Source: an uncultured Bacilli bacterium | GTDB taxonomy: Bacteria > Bacillota_I > Bacilli_A > RF39 > UBA660 | DNA length: 13,429 nt | Direction: 5' to 3' | Assembly: GCA_947600015.1 (NCBI GenBank) | Contig: CANQFX010000032.1 | Location: 1 to 13,429, forward strand | The notes under the pieces: model-generated | The model's input: only the letters and a program-made list of their open reading frames with translations | The model's database searches: none | Told to the model about the DNA's origin: nothing | Program-made: the position numbers and the translations under genes | Shown here: positions 1 through 5,422 of the stretch, in pieces | Layout: each line of letters begins with the position of its first letter | Numbering within the stretch: position 1 is the stretch's first letter

Positions 1-2
1 TT

Positions 3-1169
3 ATGAAATTTAAACGAATATTTCTAATAGTTTTAGATTCTTTAGGAGTAGGGGAAACAATAGATGCGATTAACTTTAATGATAATGGAGCCAATACTCT
101 GGGCCATATTCAAGAAAAGTGTAATTTATTTATTCCAAACTTAAAAAAAATTGGTTTTTTAGATACATTAAATATGAGTGAAAACAAAGAAGTAGAGGCA
201 TATTATACCATTGCTAAGCCTAGAAATGCTGGAAAAGATACATTAAACGGACATTACGAAATGATGGGAATTCCAAACCATATTCCATTTAAAACCTTTA
301 ATAGTGGTTTTACTTATGATATTTTAGCCAAAATTGAAGAAATTACTGGTAGGAGAGTAATGGGAAATCAATGTTGCAATGACGATAGTATTATTAATCA
401 ATTAGGGGAACGTCAACTAAATTATGGATCCCTAATTATTTATACTTCTGCTGATTCTGATTTACAAGTAGCAGCACATGAAGATTGTATTCCAATTTCT
501 ACTTTATATCAATATTGTGAACGAATTCGTGCAATCACTTTAAAAGAAGATTGGCGCATTGGGCGTATCATTGCAAGACCATTTAATGGTACTTCTGGCA
601 AATTTAAATTTATAAATAATGCTAGACGAGATTACGCTGTAAAACCACCAACAAAATCTGTATTAGATAGTTTATTAGAAAAAGGATATAATGTAATAGG
701 AATTGGTAAAATTAATGACATTTTTGATGGACAAGGAATTAATAAAAGTATTAAAGCAATAAATAATGGAGAAGCAATTACAAAGTTAATTGACATTATG
801 GGAAAAGACTTTAGTGGATTATGTATGGCAAACTTAGCAGATTTTGATAGTTTATATGGACATACCCGAGATGTAGAAGGATATGCCAAAGCCCTAGAAG
901 AATTTGATGTTGAAATACCAATGATTATAAATAAATTAGAATTAGATGATTTACTAATTATTACAGCAGATCATGGTAATGATCCAACCTTTCCAGGAAC
1001 GGACCATACGCGAGAGAATGTACCAGTACTGCTTTATAGTCGAAGTTTTAAAAAACCAAAACGACTAGTACCTTTTGATACTTTTGCTAATATTGGTGCA
1101 ACAATAGCAGATAATTTTGAAGTAGAAAAACCTCCAATCGGAGAAAGTGTATTAGATGATTTAATATAA
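3..1169 (+). CDS. deoB: Phosphopentomutase, divergent
   Basis: Interconverts (deoxy)ribose-1-phosphate and (deoxy)ribose-5-phosphate in cytosolic nucleoside salvage. The 388-residue length is normal for the family. Alkaline-phosphatase-superfamily metal ligands are all visible: Asp12 near the N-terminus, Asp282 and His287 in DFDSLYGH, Asp323 and His324 in TADHGND, and His335 in GTDHTRE. The phosphorylated Thr is Thr80 in GKDTLNGH. ARPF (191-194) and the ADS segment (150-152) of the cap are kept. Two cap segments are unusual: the conserved PASGT-type loop after the GN at 121-122 reads QCCNDDS, and the residue after ADS is Asp153 rather than the usual small hydrophobic. The start ATG lies at the window edge, so its ribosome site and promoter cannot be seen. 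It ends at a strong terminator. The family is sure; the substrate preference may differ. Confidence 0.95.
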   Translation: MKFKRIFLIVLDSLGVGETIDAINFNDNGANTLGHIQEKCNLFIPNLKKIGFLDTLNMSENKEVEAYYTIAKPRNAGKDTLNGHYEMMGIPNHIPFKTFNSGFTYDILAKIEEITGRRVMGNQCCNDDSIINQLGERQLNYGSLIIYTSADSDLQVAAHEDCIPISTLYQYCERIRAITLKEDWRIGRIIARPFNGTSGKFKFINNARRDYAVKPPTKSVLDSLLEKGYNVIGIGKINDIFDGQGINKSIKAINNGEAITKLIDIMGKDFSGLCMANLADFDSLYGHTRDVEGYAKALEEFDVEIPMIINKLELDDLLIITADHGNDPTFPGTDHTRENVPVLLYSRSFKKPKRLVPFDTFANIGATIADNFEVEKPPIGESVLDDLI

Positions 1170-1201
1170 AAAAGTAGGGGAGAGGAGTCCCCTACTTTTT
1201 T
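1169..1201. terminator. Bidirectional Rho-independent terminator between deoB and the DUF1540 gene
   Basis: A perfect 12-bp stem (1169-1180 with 1189-1200) encloses an 8-nt loop (AGAGGAGT). The core is GTAGGGG/CCCCTAC, flanked by A5 on one side and T5 on the other, so it works on both strands. The stop codons of both convergent genes lie inside or touch the stem. Confidence 0.93.
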
Positions 1202-1451
1202 ATTCATCTTCTTCTGTCATATCTTCATCTTCATCTATTTCTGATTGTACTTCATATTCAGTATCTGTAATTGGACCCCCTTTATTTTCAAAACTAGAAC
1301 AAATTGTTTCATCACAATCACAGCATTCATCATTTTTACATGTACAACTTACTTCAATTTCATCTAATTCACAACAATTATCTTTTTTATTGTTATGATC
1401 ACAACTTTCTACATTACATTTAATTCTTTCATTTTTTTTCTTCTTTGGCAT
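1200..1451 (-). CDS. DUF1540 cysteine-rich protein
   Basis: An 83-residue small protein with ten cysteines between positions 12 and 51. The pattern starts with IKCNVESC, continues through CC, CTC and CCDC, and ends with CSSF. This matches the DUF1540 domain (about residues 10-55), a family of small, probably metal-binding Firmicutes proteins of unknown function. The N-terminus is very basic (PKKKK). The C-terminal 30 residues are strongly acidic (EDEDMTEEDE) and have no cysteines. The ATG is preceded by AGGAGGG at 1459-1465. It is a stand-alone gene, convergent with deoB and sharing its terminator. The family is recognised from the cysteine spacing; the metal and the role are not known. Confidence 0.85.
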   Translation of the reverse strand: MPKKKKNERIKCNVESCDHNNKKDNCCELDEIEVSCTCKNDECCDCDETICSSFENKGGPITDTEYEVQSEIDEDEDMTEEDE

Positions 1452-1492
1452 ATTCTTTCCCTCCTATTACTAATATGGAATTATTTTAAATT

Positions 1493-1498
1493 ATTATA
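1493..1498 (-). promoter_or_regulatory. Possible -10 box of the DUF1540 gene
   Basis: A TATAAT hexamer on the - strand lies about 30 nt upstream of the AGGAGGG ribosome site. No convincing -35 was found at 16-18 bp, and the tract is so AT-rich that chance matches are common, so this is a weak call. Confidence 0.35.
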
Positions 1499-1522
1499 CA
1501 TAAATGAAATGAATTAAAATAA

Positions 1523-1550
1523 ATTTAGATGAAGAATTACCCATCTAAAT
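1523..1550. other. Perfect 9-bp hairpin in the AT-rich gene-free stretch
   Basis: ATTTAGATG (1523-1531) pairs with CATCTAAAT (1542-1550) across a 10-nt loop. On the - strand it is followed by a broken T-rich tail, so it could be a weak terminator for an RNA started at the promoter at 1945-1974. Apart from this hairpin and the repeat that starts at 1815, the stretch 1452-2035 has no supportable gene. It is extremely AT-rich with stops in all frames. Confidence 0.5.
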
Positions 1551-1814
1551 AAAAATAAATTGCTTAAAATTCATTTTACTTTTTCTTTTCTAAAGAGATA
1601 TTAATAATAGAATAGATAAAATAGATTGGATATAGAAATAAAGAAATATTAATTAATAATAAAATATAATATAAAATTTTATTAAAATAAAATCTTTATG
1701 TAACAAAAAAGAATAAATGATAGGGGGAAAGAAGATAACTAATAGATAAATATGATATTATAGGAGATAAAACTTTCATTATTATATATAAATTTCATAA
1801 TAGAAGTTAACATA

Positions 1815-1977
1815 ATATCAATTATAGGAAGTTGGAACTTTCCATAATAATGCATTTAAAACACATTTTAAAAGTCCATACAACCTTTTTTATAAGACTA
1901 CTAATCACTTATACATACCTTGAAATTTTTGTCTATCTAAGCCAATTATACAAGGCTTTTTCATTTCTTGTCAATTG
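1815..1977 (-). repeat. Long direct repeat, copy 1 (promoter plus leader unit)
   Basis: This 163-bp block matches 3623-3785 in the same orientation with no gap and about 10 mismatches; the first 141 bp (to 1955) have only five. On the - strand it contains a promoter at one end, a leader, and a hairpin-forming GGAAGTT/AACTTTCC segment (1827-1843). After a less similar stretch, a second related block follows (2076-2156 against about 3921-4000). Copy 1 leads into gene-free DNA, whereas copy 2 leads into a gene. It is not a known insertion sequence that I recognise, and no transposase is nearby. Confidence 0.85.
1945..1974 (-). promoter_or_regulatory. Sigma-A-type promoter in repeat copy 1
   Basis: TTGACA (1969-1974) and TATAAT (1945-1950) are both exact consensus with an 18-bp spacer. 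The same place in copy 2 keeps a near-consensus pair. The start would be near 1938, with RNA running leftward through the rest of the repeat. No gene with a good ribosome site follows, so the product may be a non-coding RNA or an orphaned leader. Confidence 0.6.
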
Positions 1978-2035
1978 TTTTAAAATTTTTCCTTCCTCAG
2001 TACATGATATTTTGCAATATTCCATTTAGGTTAGA

Positions 2036-2110
2036 TTAAAAAAATACTAGGGTTAAATTATAGGCATAAAATACATCAATATCATTATTACATAAGGTTA
2101 AAACACTCAT
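2036..2110 (-). CDS. 24-residue small ORF with strong ribosome site
   Basis: An ATG at 2108-2110 sits 6 nt after a perfect AGGAGG (2117-2122) and opens a 24-codon frame (MSVLTLCNN...) ending in TAA. It is not recognised. The related block near repeat copy 2 (3899-3955) encodes a similar peptide with a one-base deletion after the start, so this looks like the intact member of a duplicated micro-gene. It could also be the surviving N-terminal piece of a longer lost gene or a leader peptide. It lies just upstream of the repeat promoter. Confidence 0.4.
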   Translation of the reverse strand: MSVLTLCNNDIDVFYAYNLTLVFF

Positions 2111-2137
2111 TTAATACCTCCTATAAATTCCGTTACT

Positions 2138-2166
2138 TTGGGGTTTAGTCAAGTAAGGAACCCCAA
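2138..2166. other. Perfect 8-bp inverted repeat with GGGG/CCCC arms
   Basis: TTGGGGTT (2138-2145) and AACCCCAA (2159-2166) flank a 13-nt loop in the gap between the small gene at 2203 and the micro-ORF at 2110. There is no T-run on either side, so a simple terminator is unlikely. A recombination, nicking or protein-binding site is possible. The matching region near copy 2 keeps only the left arm, in altered form (TTGGGAG). Confidence 0.55.
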
Positions 2167-2202
2167 CAAGCGCTATTTACTGAATGAAAGAAAAAATTTT
2201 TA

Positions 2203-2427
2203 CTAATCTTTTAAATTTTTATCTCTTAATTTATAACGTATATACATTTCTTCCTCTTGTATATCAAGACCTTTTAAATTAAAATTAGAATAAAGTTTTT
2301 CATAAACCGCAAATTTTAATTCATTAATTAAAGCAATAATATCTTCATCAAATTTATGATAATCTAAATCAGATAAAAATTGACTTAGATAAACTAAATT
2401 TCTATCAACTTTAATTTCTTCAGTCAT
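2203..2427 (-). CDS. Hypothetical 74-residue protein
   Basis: Not recognised. It is a small, acidic-to-neutral, probably all-helical protein (MTEEIKVDRN... ending RDKNLKD) with no membrane segment, signal peptide or cysteine. The start is well supported: AGGAGGG at 2434-2440 lies 6 nt upstream, with an extended -10 box just beyond it. It sits between the nested hairpin region upstream and the GGGG/CCCC hairpin downstream, in a mobile-element-like tract, which fits a small accessory or copy-control protein. No function can be assigned from the sequence. Confidence 0.7.
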   Translation of the reverse strand: MTEEIKVDRNLVYLSQFLSDLDYHKFDEDIIALINELKFAVYEKLYSNFNLKGLDIQEEEMYIRYKLRDKNLKD

Positions 2428-2449
2428 TATAAACCCTCCTCTCTCATCG

Positions 2450-2458
2450 ATTATATCA
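2450..2458 (-). promoter_or_regulatory. Extended -10 promoter of the 74-residue gene
   Basis: TGATATAAT on the - strand is an extended -10 (TGnTATAAT) placed just upstream of the AGGAGGG. The -35 region is poor, as is tolerated with an extended -10. Two more TATAAT matches lie at 2463-2468 and 2471-2476. Confidence 0.55.
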
Positions 2459-2490
2459 AAATATTATAAAATTATACGTTAAAACTCGTT

Positions 2491-2565
2491 TTACGGGTAA
2501 TTTTAAAGGCATCGTTTTGCAGTGCAAAACGAAAAGCCTTTAATTTTACTTACTCATTGCCGTAA
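2491..2565. other. Nested hairpin/cruciform region, candidate origin or oriT
   Basis: Concentric inverted repeats: the inner arms TCGTTTTGCA (2512-2521) and TGCAAAACGA (2523-2532) are a perfect 10 bp around one base. Outside these, TTTAAAGGC (2502-2510) pairs over at least 8 bp with GCCTTTAA (2536-2543). An outermost TTACGG (2491-2496) pairs with CCGTAA (2560-2565). There is no T-run at the ends. The gap 2428-2724 has no other gene that I can support. Such stacked hairpins are typical of single-strand origins and transfer origins in Gram-positive elements; that role is inferred. Confidence 0.6.
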
Positions 2566-2724
2566 GGCTAGGAAAAAAATTGTTTTCCCTACCCTTCCAA
2601 GCAAAAGTATCTTCCAGCAATTCTTGTCAAAAGTTTTCTCGGCATATACTCACTCGTAGATCATAAATGAACTACTCGTTCCGTTATTCCAATTTCCTTA
2701 TTGACAAGATTAAAAATACGTTGC

Positions 2725-3162
2725 TCATTCTTCATACCATGCATAATCTAAAATTTCATCAATTTCCTTTACTAATTCTTCTTCGTTATTCTTATATTCT
2801 ATTTTATTATTACTTTTATTATTATGGAGGAAATTTTTTTCCTGGGGGGAGGAAAAAATTTTCCCCCCTCCCCGGAAATTATTTTCCGGGGTTGTAAAGT
2901 CTATGTAAATTAATCTTTTAGAATTTTTTAAAATGCTAATTTTTATATAGTTCTTTTCCGATAATTGTTGTAATAAGTTCCGAATCGTCCTATCACTTAC
3001 CTCATAGAGATTGCAAAAATACTGATTAGTAGCCCAACAATAACCCTTATCATTACATAATGACGTTATTTCTCCATACAAAAGTTTAGCATTCGCCGTT
3101 AAATCTTTATCATATCTCACATTTGCAGGAATAATCGAATAATAATTTGGTTTTACATCCAT
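2725..3162 (-). CDS. Winged-helix (HTH_36-type) Rep-like protein
   Basis: A 145-residue DNA-binding protein. The N-terminal part (about 7-75: YYSIIPANVRYDKDL, then GEITSLCNDKGYCWATN, then VSDRTIRNLLQQL) is the winged helix-turn-helix found in plasmid, phage and ICE replication-initiator-like proteins. Residues 92-115 form a linker of three similar short motifs (ENNF, GKIF, EKNF). At DNA level this linker is three palindromes spaced 22-23 bp apart. The tail (127-145) is acidic and ends DYAWYEE. The start ATG has GAGG at 3172-3175, inside the end of the upstream ORF, which suggests coupled translation. It ends in TGA. The likely role is binding an origin or a replication/partition site; it could instead be a regulator. 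Confidence 0.8.
   Translation of the reverse strand: MDVKPNYYSIIPANVRYDKDLTANAKLLYGEITSLCNDKGYCWATNQYFCNLYEVSDRTIRNLLQQLSEKNYIKISILKNSKRLIYIDFTTPENNFRGGGKIFSSPQEKNFLHNNKSNNKIEYKNNEEELVKEIDEILDYAWYEE
2828..2891. repeat. Three palindromes at 22-23 bp spacing inside the Rep-like gene (iteron-like)
   Basis: AGGAAA/TTTCCT (2828-2843), GGAAAA/TTTTCC (2851-2864, extendable by GGGGAGG/CCTCCCC arms at 2846-2852 and 2867-2873) and CCCCGGAAA/TTTCCGGGG (2870-2891). The GGAAA starts fall at 2829, 2851 and 2874, so all three lie on the same face of the helix. The G6 and C6 tracts are striking in this AT-rich DNA. The block encodes the linker of the DNA-binding protein. Confidence 0.75.
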
Positions 3163-3168
3163 ACATAA

Positions 3169-3597
3169 CTACCTCACTATTTCAATAATTTCATTTCCAC
3201 TCAAAAAGCCTTTAAATAATAACTCATGATTATATTGATTAATTGAACCACTAGTTAAAAAATTATTATTTTTTGTAATTTTATGAATTAATCTATTATT
3301 TTTAATATTTTTATAAATATAAATATAAAAATAATTTAGATCTATTTTCTTATAATTTATCCATATGCCAAATTTATATTTTCTTATTAGATTATATTGA
3401 TTAAAATCAATCATAGTTCTAACTTTCAAAAGTGTCCTATCTTCATTAAATTGATAAATATAATTTAATAAATAAATTAATTCATAAACATTATTTTTAA
3501 CTCTAACACAGGAAACTAGCATTATCTTACTAAAATTATGAATATGAGTATTAAATCCATATAGTCTACAAAAATTTTTTTCTTTATTCAAATTCAT
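3169..3597 (-). CDS. Hypothetical AT-rich 142-residue protein upstream of the Rep-like gene
   Basis: Not recognised. The longest frame begins at 3663 inside the repeat, but the ATG at 3595-3597 is preferred because GGGAG (3607-3611) lies 9 nt upstream and the upstream ATG lacks a ribosome site. The protein is very rich in Tyr, Asn, Ile and Lys (a run like YIYIYKNIKNN), as expected of very AT-rich DNA. No membrane segment or motif is clear. The stop codon (3169-3171) sits next to the ribosome site of the Rep-like gene, so the two may be translated together. Repeat copy 2 supplies a promoter and a leader of about 150 nt. The frame could be real or a fortuitous open stretch. Confidence 0.5.
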   Translation of the reverse strand: MNLNKEKNFCRLYGFNTHIHNFSKIMLVSCVRVKNNVYELIYLLNYIYQFNEDRTLLKVRTMIDFNQYNLIRKYKFGIWINYKKIDLNYFYIYIYKNIKNNRLIHKITKNNNFLTSGSINQYNHELLFKGFLSGNEIIEIVR

Positions 3598-3622
3598 AAA
3601 AAAAAACTCCCAAATATCATTT

Positions 3623-3785
3623 ATATCAATTATAGGAAGTTGGAACTTTCCATAATAATGCATTTAAAACGCATTTTAAGAGTCCATACAACCTTTTTTA
3701 TAAGAACACTAATCACTTATACATACCTTGAAATTTTTGTCTATCTAAGCCAATGATACAAGGATTTTTAATTTTTTTTCAATTA
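3623..3785 (-). repeat. Long direct repeat, copy 2 (promoter plus leader unit)
   Basis: Matches 1815-1977 at a constant offset of 1808 bp. On the - strand it runs from a promoter to just before the ribosome site of the gene at 3169-3597, so here it acts as that gene's 5' region. The hairpin segment equivalent to 1827-1843 is at 3635-3651. The further block at about 3921-4000 is related to 2076-2156 but is decayed. The gene-free stretch 3664-4076 consists of this repeat, the decayed block and the operator region of the XRE gene. Confidence 0.85.
3753..3782 (-). promoter_or_regulatory. Promoter in repeat copy 2
   Basis: TTGAAA (3777-3782), an 18-bp spacer and TATCAT (3753-3758) align exactly with the consensus promoter of copy 1 and are slightly weaker. 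Transcription would start near 3746 and reach the ATG at 3597 after about 150 nt of leader shared with copy 1. It probably drives the hypothetical gene and the Rep-like gene. Confidence 0.5.
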
Positions 3786-3898
3786 TTTTTAAATTCTTTT
3801 CTTCTTTATTATAAGATTCTTTCATCAATTTTCTTCTTATACACAAAATATACAAGATTCACCATTTAGTCATGCAGCAACAATATATACTTCTTCCC

Positions 3899-3955
3899 CT
3901 ACTCGACTTTATAACTAAAATCAATATTGCTATTATATAAGATTAAAACATCATT
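3899..3955 (-). pseudogene. Decayed copy of the 24-residue ORF
   Basis: The frame DVLILYNSNIDFSY resembles the micro-ORF at 2036-2110 (VLTLCNNDIDVFY). Relative to that copy it has lost one base just after the start, so its ATG now runs into a stop after two codons. The ribosome site has also decayed, from AGGAGG to AGGAAA. Confidence 0.4.
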
Positions 3956-4006
3956 AATATTTCCTAAAAATTTCGTTATGTTGGGAGTTTAATTAAATAA
4001 AAATAC

Positions 4007-4046
4007 AACTTATTTTAAGTTATATATTAATAACTTGTTTTAAGTT
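4007..4046. promoter_or_regulatory. Paired operator-like dyads upstream of the XRE gene
   Basis: AACTT-ATTTT-AAGTT (4007-4021) and AACTT-GTTTT-AAGTT (4032-4046) are identical except for the first base of the spacer. They start 25 bp apart, about 30 to 55 bp before the ribosome site of an XRE-type regulator. This is the expected layout for an autoregulatory operator. A clear -35/-10 pair could not be fixed. Confidence 0.65.
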
Positions 4047-4076
4047 ATGAGAAAATAATTATATGGAGTGAAATAT

Positions 4077-4295
4077 ATGAATAGATTAAAAGATTTAAGA
4101 GAAGATAAAGACTTATACCAAAAAGAAGTTGCTACCATATTAAATATGTCACAAACAGGATATTCACAATATGAAACAGAAACAAACGACATACCAACAG
4201 AAGTATTAAAAAAACTAGCATTATTTTACAATACAAGTATTGACTATATATTGTGCCTAACAAATATAAAAGAACCCTATCCAAGGAGGAAATAA
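4077..4295 (+). CDS. XRE-family helix-turn-helix regulator
   Basis: A 72-residue Cro/C1-type DNA-binding protein. The helix-turn-helix covers about residues 14-35 (QKEVATILNMSQTGYSQYE), followed by the typical IPTEVLKKLALFYNTSIDYIL segment at 39-59. The ATG at 4077 is chosen over an in-frame GTG at 4068 because the GGAG at 4065-4068 lies 8 nt before the ATG and overlaps the GTG. The protein consists of little more than the HTH domain, as in phage and toxin-antitoxin repressors. The next gene begins 5 nt later with its ribosome site inside this gene's end, so the two form an operon. It probably represses itself through the paired dyads upstream. Confidence 0.88.
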   Translation: MNRLKDLREDKDLYQKEVATILNMSQTGYSQYETETNDIPTEVLKKLALFYNTSIDYILCLTNIKEPYPRRK

Positions 4296-4300
4296 AAAAT

Positions 4301-4531
4301 ATGAAGTATATATTTCAAAACATGGATCAAGAAACAACTAAATATATAATAGAAATTATATTGTTTTTCTACGCAATACTACCAGCAATAATTATCATTA
4401 TTGGAACAAGTGTAAATTCTAAATTAAAAAGAATTGAAAAAGAGTTAAAGATCAATTCTGCATCAAAACAAAATGAAGTACAAACAAACGAAAATAATTT
4501 ATTGCTTAATAACAAAAAAGGACAAGAATAA
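4301..4531 (+). CDS. Small single-span membrane protein, partner of the XRE gene
   Basis: A 76-residue protein with one hydrophobic helix (about 15-37: YIIEIILFFYAILPAIIIIIG), then a basic, charged helical stretch (41-50, KLKRIEKELK) and a polar Asn/Gln-rich tail. The ATG at 4301 follows AAGGAGG (4283-4289). A longer in-frame start at 4253 lies inside the XRE gene and has no ribosome site. The tail is probably cytoplasmic. I do not recognise a family. Coupling to a repressor resembles phage or toxin-like two-gene modules, but the sequence gives no direct evidence of toxicity. Confidence 0.7.
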   Translation: MKYIFQNMDQETTKYIIEIILFFYAILPAIIIIIGTSVNSKLKRIEKELKINSASKQNEVQTNENNLLLNNKKGQE

Positions 4532-4546
4532 ACTTGTCTTTTTTTA
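4514..4546 (+). terminator. Rho-independent terminator of the XRE/membrane protein pair
   Basis: GACAAG (4521-4526), loop AATAAA and CTTGTC (4533-4538) are followed by seven T. The preceding A-run extends the stem past one bulged G. The stop codon lies in the loop. Confidence 0.85.
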
Positions 4547-4566
4547 TACTTTTTTCTATTTTATTT

Positions 4567-5334
4567 TTATACTTTTCTAGATTGAATTTCTGCAATTTTC
4601 TCTAGTACTTCCTTAGCATTTTCCTCATTAATCTCTGTATATCCCAATTCTTTTAATGCCTGTACTTTTGCTGTATTTAATTCTTGTGTACGAGATAGTT
4701 TTTCTTCATTTTTATGTTCAATATCTTGAACAAATCGTTTGTGAGATTCACTCAATTTACTTTTAGAGGCTCCTCCATTATTATATAATGTCATTGCACT
4801 AAACATAATACTTTCAAAAACAAACTGTTTATCTTTATTAAATACAAACTCCATAGGATCCGTAAATCCTAATGACTTAGACATATATCCTAAAATATAT
4901 TTTAATTCTTCTGTAGTTTCCATAGACTGTAAAAAATGAAATAAATATAAATAGGTATTGTAGGTTTCTTTTGTTTTATCAGAGGATAATTTTCCCTTCA
5001 ATAAACTAATAATATCAGACAATAATTCTTGTTCTTTCTTATTAAATCCCTTTAAGTCTGCAATAATATCCTTATTAGAAGCATCTTTTACTCCTTCATT
5101 AAGTCGACCTTCTACTTCAATAATATATTCTCCTGTCACCTTTATATCATTTAATTCTTCTATTTTTTCAATGTTTAATAAACTCAATAATTTTGCAGCT
5201 TTTTCTTTTGGCCAACGACTAATATCATCAATCCCTAAATAGTTATATAACATTTGTCTTGAAACCCCTAAATACTTTGCTAACCTTACTTTGCTAATTC
5301 CTAACTCAGTTAATATTATGTTTAACTCTTTCAT
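4567..5334 (-). CDS. HTH-domain protein of unknown function
   Basis: A 255-residue cytosolic protein. Residues 13-34 (ISKVRLAKYLGVSRQMLYNYLG) form a helix-turn-helix of the kind that recognises DNA. The rest is mostly predicted helix: 85-115 charged, 125-180 more hydrophobic (YNTYLYLFHFLQ), and 193-255 a long charged, probably coiled segment ending in a basic tail (QSRKV). No catalytic motif is seen and the C-terminal part is not recognised. AGGAGGG at 5341-5347 lies 6 nt before the ATG, with a good promoter upstream. It stands alone and converges on the XRE pair. It may bind its own promoter, where a GTGT/ACAC dyad (5384-5397) abuts the -35. A phage-repressor-like or developmental regulator is possible. 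Confidence 0.78.
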   Translation of the reverse strand: MKELNIILTELGISKVRLAKYLGVSRQMLYNYLGIDDISRWPKEKAAKLLSLLNIEKIEELNDIKVTGEYIIEVEGRLNEGVKDASNKDIIADLKGFNKKEQELLSDIISLLKGKLSSDKTKETYNTYLYLFHFLQSMETTEELKYILGYMSKSLGFTDPMEFVFNKDKQFVFESIMFSAMTLYNNGGASKSKLSESHKRFVQDIEHKNEEKLSRTQELNTAKVQALKELGYTEINEENAKEVLEKIAEIQSRKV

Positions 5335-5354
5335 GCTTTACCCTCCTACTATTA

Positions 5355-5383
5355 ATTATAGGCATTTCATTGTAAATAATCAA
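5355..5383 (-). promoter_or_regulatory. Promoter of the 255-residue HTH gene
   Basis: TTGATT (5378-5383), a 17-bp spacer and TATAAT (5355-5360). The start near 5348 leaves a very short leader before the AGGAGGG. A small GTGT-N6-ACAC dyad (5384-5397) touches the -35 and could be an operator. Confidence 0.7.
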
Positions 5384-5422
5384 GTGTAAATTGACACAAT
5401 TTGATAAATTTTTTATTTTTCC

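Noticed and set aside
632..889. 85-codon - strand frame inside deoB
   Set aside because: Shadow of a firmly identified gene, with no start signals.
1855..1910. Short GTG-started peptide frame shared by both repeat copies
   Set aside because: The changes between copies alter amino acids with no silent changes, and the ribosome site is weak, so a non-coding leader is more likely.
1832..2029. 65-codon open frame on the + strand
   Set aside because: It lies across repeat copy 1, has no ribosome site, and the repeat's signals read on the other strand.
2725..2730. Possible UGA recoding to Trp (Mycoplasma-type code)
   Set aside because: Reading through the TGA adds only four more codons before TAA, and Trp is encoded by TGG elsewhere.
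2667..2897. 76-codon + strand frame
   Set aside because: Antisense to the end of the Rep-like gene, with no ribosome site; it arises from the palindromic block.
1815..3785. CRISPR array or IS element
   Set aside because: Only two long copies far apart, with no spacers, transposase or terminal inverted repeats.
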